Assembly: GCA_030616535.1 (NCBI GenBank)
Contig: JAUWXE010000050.1
Span: forward strand, 1-7,925
Direction of reading: 5' to 3'
DNA: 7,925 nt
Origin: Candidatus Aerophobota bacterium
GTDB lineage: Bacteria > Aerophobota > Aerophobia > Aerophobales > AE-B3A
In this document: in pieces, positions 1 to 5,112 of the stretch
How the letters are laid out: the number at the start of each line of letters is the position of its first letter
Numbering within the stretch: position 1 is the first letter of the stretch
Translations under genes and position numbers: made by a program
The notes under the pieces: model-generated
What the model saw: only the letters and a program-made list of their open reading frames with translations
Database searches by the model: none
Told to the model about the DNA's origin: nothing

Positions 1-218
1 AAAGGAACCAGATAAGCTAGACTCTTTCCGATACCGGTACCAGCCTCCACAATGAGGTGTTTTCTCTGGTGAATGGCTTTCTCCACTGCTCGGGCCATTT
101 CAATTTGCTCAGTCCTTTCTTCAAAATCTTTCAGTTTTTTAGCCACGAGTCCCTGGGCCTTGAGTACCTCTTCTAATCCCTTTTTGGGTTTATGACTTAA
201 AATCTTTGCCTTTTGCAT
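1..218 (-). CDS. DinG/YoaA-type ATP-dependent DNA helicase, N-terminal part (partial, runs off left edge)
   Basis: The first 72 codons of a minus-strand gene are visible; the rest lies beyond base 1. The ATG is at 218-216. After a basic, helical stretch comes a Q-motif-like segment RTEQIEMARAVEKAI (residues 35-49), then strand HLIVEAGTGIGKSLAYLVP (54-72). That strand contains a Walker A loop GTGIGKS (60-66) preceded by EA, the arrangement typical of DinG/Rad3-like superfamily 2 helicases. Members of that family are usually iron-sulfur 5'-3' helicases that unwind DNA during repair, but the cluster cysteines and later motifs are off the window, so this cannot be confirmed. No N-terminal exonuclease domain is present, unlike the fused DinG of many Firmicutes. 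The ribosome binding site is weak (GGTGATGG just upstream). It is divergent from the operon at 417. The family call is fairly sure; DinG versus a close paralogue is not. Confidence 0.8.
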   Translation of the reverse strand, partial: MQKAKILSHKPKKGLEEVLKAQGLVAKKLKDFEERTEQIEMARAVEKAIHQRKHLIVEAGTGIGKSLAYLVP

Positions 219-265
219 TCAACCATCACCCGAGAAAATTACCGTCCATCTTTCTTTATCTTTTT

Positions 266-293
266 ATAATAGGGCAATTTGAGGAAAAATCAA
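266..293 (-). promoter_or_regulatory. Candidate sigma-70-like promoter for the helicase gene
   Basis: Read on the minus strand, TTGATT (293-288) is followed after 16 bases by TATTAT (271-266). This is close to the bacterial housekeeping consensus and would give a start near 259, about 40 bases before the helicase ATG. The assignment is by eye from consensus only. Confidence 0.5.
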
Positions 294-311
294 CTTTTTC
301 CATTTGATTTT
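286..311. repeat. Inverted repeat holding both divergent -35 boxes
   Basis: AAAATCAA (286-293) and TTGATTTT (304-311) are perfect 8-base inverted copies separated by 10 bases. Each arm contains the TTGATT -35 hexamer of one of the two divergent promoters, so the symmetry may simply reflect two back-to-back -35 elements. It could also be an operator for a dimeric regulator acting on both genes. It lacks the GC-rich stem expected of a terminator. Confidence 0.5.
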
Positions 312-332
312 CCCTTAAAATTTTGCTATTAT
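304..332 (+). promoter_or_regulatory. Candidate extended -10 promoter for the 417-4932 operon
   Basis: TTGATT (304-309) and TATTAT (327-332) are separated by 17 bases. The -10 hexamer is preceded by TGC, which matches the extended -10 form TGn. The expected start is near 339, leaving an untranslated leader of about 77 AT-rich bases before the ATG at 417. No strong Shine-Dalgarno sits at the usual distance from that ATG; the nearest GAGG (393-396) is too far upstream. Confidence 0.6.
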
Positions 333-416
333 GATACTGGTTCTTAAATTATCTGAATATTCTTCAATAAATAAGATAAACTAATTAAATCTGAGGTCGT
401 CACTTTCGCACAAGAG

Positions 417-2381
417 ATGGACAAATTTAAAGCTACTTTTTTAGTCTTTAGTTTAGTGATTATTCATGCAGGAGGAGGGCTTTGTGCCTCAAGACCATCT
501 GTTCATGAGAACACCATTGCCGGATCTGCAGACTCACCGCTACCTTACTCGGTTGAGCTACCCGAAAAATCGCTCCTGCAGAAAGAACCACCTTCCCTTG
601 ACAAGCTCATCATTGTCTCCGGTGCGGATAATATTCCTGATGACAAGAGTAAACTCATTAGCTATGATGAGAATATCTATCTCTTTGCTGTAGTGAAAGA
701 TACCCGAGGAAATCATTACTTAGGATATGATCATTCTCTACCACCTATGTTAAAAATAGGTAATAAAAAGTACACCATCACTAATGGATCGCTTAAAAGA
801 TGGAAGAAAGAACTTTGGGGTCCTCTGGAGATAAACTGGTACAGGATTATGCCAATAATGAAACCATCCTATCCAGAATCAGATTACGAATGGTACTCCA
901 ACGTCTTCACCGAGGGTCCCGATGAGGGTAAGTTTCAGGCATTTGGGGTTATTGAATATAAACAAGAACCTCTGGGTCAAAAAGGCTGGATGATTAATCC
1001 AAAAAAGGACGTGGGAACGGTGAGATTCAGAGCTGAGGTAAATTACCAGGGCCGGATAATATCTTCTCCTGGCCAAGAGGACCCTTCGCAGCCCTTCCAC
1101 CTTGCGGCCAATGACTATGATAAAGGCATCAAGCCCACCGTCCATCGAATCAGCCGGCTGTCCAACCATGAAAATAAGCTGATTAGATATGTGGAGGCTC
1201 TCAGAGGAGTTCCCTGGTCCTGGGGGACCGCCTACAAAATAGCTGGCAAACCTGATCAGCATCAGGCCGACCTGACTAATCCTATTTCCATCGAATGTTC
1301 TGATCTGATCATCTCGGCTTTAAGAGCCATGGGAAATAAAAATCTTGTTTACACTTCGGCACTGGAGCTAGCCAGAGGAGTATACACCAAGCCAATAGAT
1401 GAGAGGACCTTTAGATTGGCTACTTTAGACATTTTCGAAGACTGGGTCCCAAAAGGGATTTCTTTCCACAACGGTTTTTACTATCTGTGTGGCAAAGGGA
1501 AAATCAAGATTTTTGATCTTGATTTCACCATAGAAAGGGACATTGAAAGTCCTTCAGCTAATTATCTGGATATTGCTATCTCTAAGAATGGTAAAATTTT
1601 CATCATAAACGAAACCAAGAATTTGGAAAGGGAAATAGAGATTCTCAATTTAGAGGCTAAAGTAGAAAAGATTATCAGACCAAAGGTTGAACGGACTCTT
1701 ACCCTAGATGGTCAAATCTACACTACCCAAGAAGAACTTAGACCCCAGGGTATAGGAGTTGATGATGAAGGTAGCTCTATCTACCTACTCACTTCAGATA
1801 GTCTCCATATTTTTGATCTGGATGGAAATCTACAAAAGAAAATAAGGCTGGAAAAACTCTACGATCCTTTTGTGCCAGTAGGTTTCCTTTCCGTGGAGGA
1901 AAATTTAGTCTATGTACCAGTATACGAAAAAGAGGTTCTGATTTACAACCTTAGTGGTAAAATAGTAAATAGCATGACCTTGCCCGATGCTGTGTTCGGC
2001 TTAGATGTCGACCAGAACAGATATTATCTGGTAGCCACCAGTCCTTTTCGCATCGAGATCAGGAGGCTTGATGGAACCTTTGTCCGAGATTCAGAAGAAA
2101 AATTGATTGACCAGGATGGAGAGGATGCCGTGGTTAGAATTGGCAGTTCAGAAGATTCCCTCCAGGTAGGTGATCTCATCCTCAGCGGTGAAGAGGGTGA
2201 GGGAGTCAGTCACGCCCTGGTTTTCTATGAGGACACTAATTCCAACCAATTTCTAGACAGATTTGATGAATTGATCTACGCCGGCCATGAGGGAGTGATG
2301 ATTTCAACCGTAGAGGAGAAATTGGGCTCAAGATATTTTATGCTTAAAAGAATTGACCGATCGGTATTGAAAATCGACTGA
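417..2381 (+). CDS. Exported NlpC/P60-like cysteine peptidase with an inserted beta-propeller
   Basis: This is a 654-aa secreted protein. Residues 1-24 are a signal peptide (basic start, hydrophobic core 7-18, probable cleavage after LCA at 24). Residues 60-235 are beta-rich and not recognised. Residues 252-327 resemble the first half of an NlpC/P60 peptidase: GVPWSWGTAYK (264-274) followed by ECSDLIISALRAMG (293-306), with Cys294 as the likely nucleophile. Residues 328-571 carry about five 35-45-residue beta repeats (near 345, 383, 442, 487 and 526) with phrases such as IFDLDG, like NHL-type propeller blades. The second peptidase half then resumes: VGDLILSG (584-591) and SHALVFYED (598-606), giving catalytic His599 and perhaps His624 as the third residue. 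An EF-hand-like loop lies at 606-617. NlpC/P60 enzymes normally cut peptidoglycan stem peptides or related amides. The start is the only ATG that retains the signal peptide; its ribosome binding site is weak. It is the first gene of the operon. Export is well supported; the peptidase call is moderate and activity is inferred. Confidence 0.68.
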   Translation: MDKFKATFLVFSLVIIHAGGGLCASRPSVHENTIAGSADSPLPYSVELPEKSLLQKEPPSLDKLIIVSGADNIPDDKSKLISYDENIYLFAVVKDTRGNHYLGYDHSLPPMLKIGNKKYTITNGSLKRWKKELWGPLEINWYRIMPIMKPSYPESDYEWYSNVFTEGPDEGKFQAFGVIEYKQEPLGQKGWMINPKKDVGTVRFRAEVNYQGRIISSPGQEDPSQPFHLAANDYDKGIKPTVHRISRLSNHENKLIRYVEALRGVPWSWGTAYKIAGKPDQHQADLTNPISIECSDLIISALRAMGNKNLVYTSALELARGVYTKPIDERTFRLATLDIFEDWVPKGISFHNGFYYLCGKGKIKIFDLDFTIERDIESPSANYLDIAISKNGKIFIINETKNLEREIEILNLEAKVEKIIRPKVERTLTLDGQIYTTQEELRPQGIGVDDEGSSIYLLTSDSLHIFDLDGNLQKKIRLEKLYDPFVPVGFLSVEENLVYVPVYEKEVLIYNLSGKIVNSMTLPDAVFGLDVDQNRYYLVATSPFRIEIRRLDGTFVRDSEEKLIDQDGEDAVVRIGSSEDSLQVGDLILSGEEGEGVSHALVFYEDTNSNQFLDRFDELIYAGHEGVMISTVEEKLGSRYFMLKRIDRSVLKID

Positions 2382-2384
2382 GGA
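2380..2384 (+). promoter_or_regulatory. Ribosome binding site overlapping the preceding stop codon
   Basis: GAGGA (2380-2384) overlaps the TGA stop of the peptidase gene (2379-2381) and sits 5 bases before the ATG at 2390. This spacing is the main reason to accept the small basic reading frame as a gene, and it suggests translational coupling to the gene before it. Confidence 0.6.
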
Positions 2385-2389
2385 AGACC

Positions 2390-2533
2390 ATGGCCTACAA
2401 GGTTTATAAAAGTCGGTTTCCCTTAAGAAAACTGAACCAAAAGAAAATATTCAAAAGAAGATCATTACGCCGGATTCCTCAGTCTAGAGCTGCCGGTAGA
2501 AGAGAGAAAGGAATTTCTCGAAGAAAAATATAG
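2390..2533 (+). CDS. 47-aa highly basic hypothetical mini-protein
   Basis: This short reading frame begins MAYKVYKSRFPLRKL and ends ISRRKI, stopping at TAG 2531-2533. Nineteen of its 47 residues are Lys or Arg and only one (Glu39) is acidic, so the protein would be strongly positive. That is compatible with binding RNA, DNA or an acidic surface, but no known family was recognised. It fills most of the 169-base space between the peptidase and radical SAM genes, starts 8 bases after the upstream stop with a good GAGGA site, and ends 17 bases before the next ATG. This fits a real operon member. It does not match ribosomal protein bL34 in sequence although size and charge are similar. The alternative is a chance frame in A/G-rich DNA, since AAA/AGA codons arise easily there. 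Confidence 0.45.
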   Translation: MAYKVYKSRFPLRKLNQKKIFKRRSLRRIPQSRAAGRREKGISRRKI

Positions 2534-2550
2534 AAAGAAGAGTTTCTCAA

Positions 2551-3819
2551 ATGAAAATTGAGCTGGTGAGAGTTACCCATAAGAGGACCCGACCCTGGCA
2601 AGTATTCCTGCGAACCTTGACTTTACCAGTTCTAGCTGCTCTGACTCCTTCGAGCATTGAGGTTAAAATAACTAATGAGAGAACAGAGTCGATAGATTAC
2701 GAAAGTGACGCTGACTTTATCGGTCTCACTTATTTAACCGCTGATGCACACAGAGCCTATAGAATTGCTGATGAGTTCAGGAAAAGAAGTAAATTCGTGG
2801 TAATGGGAGGTCCCCATGCTTCTGTTCTTCCTGAGGAAGCTATTCGTCATGCAGATAGTGTGGTGGTCGGAGAAGCAGAGCCGGTTTGGAAGGATTTACT
2901 TCAAGATTTTCAAAAAGGCTCGCCCAAGAAATTCTATCAATCAAAAACTCCTGTGAAGATGGAAAACCTTCCTCTTCCTCGAAGGAATCTGGTGAAATGC
3001 AAAGGATTTACCACTATCGAGATGGTCGAAACCAGTCGAGGCTGCCCTTTTAATTGTGATTTTTGTTATATGCCTACTCTTTTCGGCAGCACTTATCGTT
3101 TAAGACCAATTGAAGATGTAATAACAGAAATAAAAATTCTGGAGAAAGATCACCTCGCTTTTGCTGATGATAATCTGGTAGGAAACCCAGATTATGCCAA
3201 AAATTTATTCAAGAAGTTAATTCCTCTGCGAAAGAAGTGGTTTGGCAATTTCTCTTTAGCCAGAGCGGGTGACCCCCAGCTCTTAAAGTTGGCTGCTCAA
3301 GGTGGATGTATAAGGATGGGCTTGGGATTTGAGTCCGTGTCCCAGAAAAGTTTGAACGGAGTAAATAAGGGCTTCAACAAGGTGAAAAGATATGAAGAAA
3401 TCATCAAGAAGATACATGATCAGGGAATTACCATAATTGGATACTTCATGTTTGGATTTGATGAAGATGATGTCTCTATTTTTCCCCGAACGGTAGAGTT
3501 TATTGAGAAAAGCCTAATCGACCGTCCCATATTTTTTATTCTTAGCCCCATTCCCAAAACAAAACTCTATCAAAAACTTCTCCTCGAGGGAAGAATTATT
3601 GATAGGGATTGGTCTCACGGAGATGGGACTCATGTAATGTTTCGTCCCAAACTGATGACGGGAGACGAGCTGCAGGAAGGCCATAGATGGGTCATAAAAC
3701 AGGTTTACTCTCTTTCTTCCGTTACGAGGCGATGGCTTGAATCCTGCAGGTATGCTAATCCTTTTTATAGCCTCGCTTTGAATATTTCCGCCAAAATGGA
3801 GGTGGCCGGAAAAGACTAG
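2551..3819 (+). CDS. B12-binding-domain radical SAM protein
   Basis: This is a 422-aa cytoplasmic protein of the COG1032 type. Residues 1-120 have the layout of a cobalamin-binding fold: LPVLAALTPSSIEVKI (25-40), ADFIGLTY (54-61), then VVMGGPHASVLPEEA (83-97) and ADSVVVGEAEPVW (101-113). The radical SAM core follows with CPFNCDFC (165-172); Cys165, Cys169 and Cys172 should hold the [4Fe-4S] cluster that cleaves S-adenosylmethionine. Further core motifs are FADDNLVG (204-211), GLGFESVSQKSL (257-268) and YFMFGFDEDD (298-307). Length and domain order match complete members. The usual DxHxxG cobalamin ligand motif is absent, so B12 may bind base-off without a protein histidine or not at all. Relatives include methyltransferases and ring-forming enzymes such as HpnJ and BchE; the substrate cannot be read from this sequence. 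The ribosome binding site is modest (AAGAG, 2537-2541). It lies 17 bases after the mini-protein and 31 bases before the kinase. Confidence 0.88.
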   Translation: MKIELVRVTHKRTRPWQVFLRTLTLPVLAALTPSSIEVKITNERTESIDYESDADFIGLTYLTADAHRAYRIADEFRKRSKFVVMGGPHASVLPEEAIRHADSVVVGEAEPVWKDLLQDFQKGSPKKFYQSKTPVKMENLPLPRRNLVKCKGFTTIEMVETSRGCPFNCDFCYMPTLFGSTYRLRPIEDVITEIKILEKDHLAFADDNLVGNPDYAKNLFKKLIPLRKKWFGNFSLARAGDPQLLKLAAQGGCIRMGLGFESVSQKSLNGVNKGFNKVKRYEEIIKKIHDQGITIIGYFMFGFDEDDVSIFPRTVEFIEKSLIDRPIFFILSPIPKTKLYQKLLLEGRIIDRDWSHGDGTHVMFRPKLMTGDELQEGHRWVIKQVYSLSSVTRRWLESCRYANPFYSLALNISAKMEVAGKD

Positions 3820-3837
3820 TCATTGGGAAAATGGGTC

Positions 3838-3844
3838 AAGGAGG
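3838..3844 (+). promoter_or_regulatory. Strong ribosome binding site that sets the kinase start
   Basis: AAGGAGG (3838-3844) is a full anti-Shine-Dalgarno match. It lies 6 bases before ATG 3851 but directly abuts the in-frame TTG at 3845, so ATG 3851 is the correct start and two residues of the longer reading frame should be dropped. Confidence 0.85.
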
Positions 3845-3850
3845 TTGAGT

Positions 3851-4333
3851 ATGGAGTTAAAGATAGTTAAGATGGAAGTTCCTGCCGATACCAACATCAT
3901 TATTGGGCAAACTCACTTCATCAAGACAGCAGAAGATCTTTACGAGGCCGTGGTAAACTCGGTTCCGGAAGTAAAGTTTGGTCTTGCCTTCTGTGAAGCC
4001 TCAGGTCCCTGTTTGGTAAGAGCAGAAGGAAATGATGAGCTACTAAAGTCTGTGGCTATCAAGGATGCCAGTACTATGGGAGCCGGACACACCTTCGTGA
4101 TGCTCATAAAAAAAGCATTCCCCATTAATATACTCAACTCAATTAAAGATTGCCCTGAGGTCTGCTCCATATTCTGTGCCACTGCAAATGCAGTCGAAGT
4201 AGTGATAGCCGAGACAGAACAAGGCCGAGGAGTCATGGGAGTTATCGATGGATTTCACTTAAAAGGAGTCGAAAAAGAAGCCGATGTTAAGGCGCGCAGG
4301 GAATTTTTAAGAAATAGAGGATATAAACTCTAA
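3851..4333 (+). CDS. Adenosine-specific kinase (PF04008 / DUF355 family)
   Basis: This is a 160-aa protein matching the family over its whole length. Characteristic blocks are IIIGQTHFIKTAEDL (16-30), FGLAFCEASGPCLVR (43-57), GAGHTFVMLI (77-86), FCATANAVEVVIAETEQGRG (108-127) and GVIDGF (130-135), ending in GYKL as many relatives do. The family is known from a structural study of an archaeal member (Pyrobaculum PAE2307) that binds adenosine or AMP and carries a stable phosphohistidine; here His22 and His80 are the conserved candidates, and I cannot say which is modified. The physiological role is uncertain and the kinase name rests on limited biochemistry. The protein should be cytoplasmic; no signal peptide or membrane segment is seen. 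The gene has the best ribosome binding site in the window, so it may be the most highly translated member of the operon, and it ends 5 bases before the next gene. Confidence 0.93.
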   Translation: MELKIVKMEVPADTNIIIGQTHFIKTAEDLYEAVVNSVPEVKFGLAFCEASGPCLVRAEGNDELLKSVAIKDASTMGAGHTFVMLIKKAFPINILNSIKDCPEVCSIFCATANAVEVVIAETEQGRGVMGVIDGFHLKGVEKEADVKARREFLRNRGYKL

Positions 4334-4338
4334 ACAAG

Positions 4339-4932
4339 ATGCCTTCTTTTAAAAAGAGGTTCTTTTCCTGGCAAAGCAGAACAGTCCTTCAGATATTGCT
4401 TATCCCTATTATCTTTTTCGTCATTTTTAGCCTCCTTCCGCTCACTCTGCTTTATTTTTCCTCTCCTGGCTCCAGGGAAACTCTGCCGCCTCAGGGAGGG
4501 ATTGATCACTTAACCGAATCCATAAAAATCGATGACTTCGCTTTGACGATCAATTCCATAAGGATATCAAAAGAATTGATTAAGAATAGTTTATCAATAA
4601 AGGCAAGAAAAGGTTATGCATTTGCTCTGATAAACCTAACCTTTGAGAATGTTGGCACCGATGTAAAGAACTGCCACCCCCAAGTATTTCTAAAGGATAA
4701 GGAAAACTATGTATACCCTGAGCACCGATCTTCGGAGATTCCAAGACCCTTCCTCTTCAGCGTATACCCGGAAGAAAAAAGGACAGGAAATTACTTATTC
4801 CAAATCAAGGAGAATAGATATCCAGTTGAACTCATTATTTCTTCACTAGACTCAACAACCGGATCCCTGGGAAGAACTATTGAATTAAACAAAAATCTTA
4901 TTGAACGCACCAGCGTCTTAACATTCAGGTAA
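4339..4932 (+). CDS. Membrane-anchored DUF4352-like protein
   Basis: This is a 197-aa protein. A basic N-terminus (KKR at 5-7) leads into one hydrophobic segment at about 17-41, which should anchor the protein with the rest outside the cytoplasmic membrane. Residues 61-185 look like the immunoglobulin-like DUF4352 fold: IKIDDFALTINSIRIS (62-77), then KGYAFALINLTFENVGTDVK (91-110), FLKDKENYVYPE (117-128), and the late strand EEKRTGNYLFQIKEN (145-159), which corresponds to the usual G-x-x-x-F block of that family. Such domains are found on many bacterial surface proteins and lipoproteins without an assigned reaction. There is no lipobox cysteine here. The ATG lies 5 bases after the kinase stop and lacks a good ribosome binding site at normal spacing (the closest GAGG is about 18 bases away), so it is probably translated by coupling with the kinase gene. 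It is the last gene of the cluster. The family call is moderate and the topology firm. Confidence 0.7.
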   Translation: MPSFKKRFFSWQSRTVLQILLIPIIFFVIFSLLPLTLLYFSSPGSRETLPPQGGIDHLTESIKIDDFALTINSIRISKELIKNSLSIKARKGYAFALINLTFENVGTDVKNCHPQVFLKDKENYVYPEHRSSEIPRPFLFSVYPEEKRTGNYLFQIKENRYPVELIISSLDSTTGSLGRTIELNKNLIERTSVLTFR

Positions 4933-5112
4933 ACGATCCCCTTAGGGGACTGTGAAATAGACGCCTCCTAAAACTAGCGGGCATGCTTGACACACCACTT
5001 TCTTATGCTAAATTTCAAAGATAAACAGTGGGGCCTCTAGGCTATGAGGCAGATCCGATAAGAGAAACTAAAATATATCTCGAGACAACAGCTTCGGGGA
5101 GAAGAAAAATCT
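4933..5112 (+). promoter_or_regulatory. Leader region of the activase gene with candidate promoter and small hairpins
   Basis: This 180-base stretch has no gene. A perfect -35 hexamer TTGACA (4987-4992) is followed at 16 bases by TAAATT (5009-5014), a fair -10, which would put the start near 5021. The transcript would open with a hairpin GCCTC (5033-5037) / GAGGC (5046-5050) with an 8-base loop. GGGGAG (5096-5101) is the ribosome binding site, 11 bases before ATG 5113. Upstream, TCCCC (4937-4941) / GGGGA (4945-4949) is a short stem just after the DUF4352 stop, without a T-run. The promoter is plausible but unproven, and no known riboswitch class was recognised. Confidence 0.45.

Noticed and set aside
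474..494. Lipoprotein lipobox around GGLC in the signal peptide of the exported peptidase
   Set aside because: Leu directly before the Cys does not fit the lipobox, which needs Gly/Ala/Ser there; cleavage after LCA by signal peptidase I fits better.
879..1262. Open frame of 127 codons on the minus strand inside the exported peptidase gene
   Set aside because: It lies wholly within a well-supported gene, has no ribosome binding site or recognisable domain, and is a shadow frame.
3845..3850. TTG start for the adenosine-specific kinase, two codons upstream of the ATG
   Set aside because: The AAGGAGG site directly touches this TTG, leaving no spacing, whereas the ATG at 3851 has 6 bases and the family starts there.
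3940..4236. Minus-strand open frame inside the adenosine-specific kinase gene
   Set aside because: The plus-strand frame matches a conserved family end to end; the opposite frame resembles nothing.
4937..4949. Rho-independent terminator after the DUF4352-like gene
   Set aside because: The TCCCC/GGGGA stem is only 5 bp with a 3-base loop and is followed by ctgtgaaatag, with no T-run.
5031..5060. tRNA or known riboswitch in the activase leader
   Set aside because: No cloverleaf, no TTCGA-type T-loop and no conserved riboswitch core were seen; only a 5-bp hairpin.
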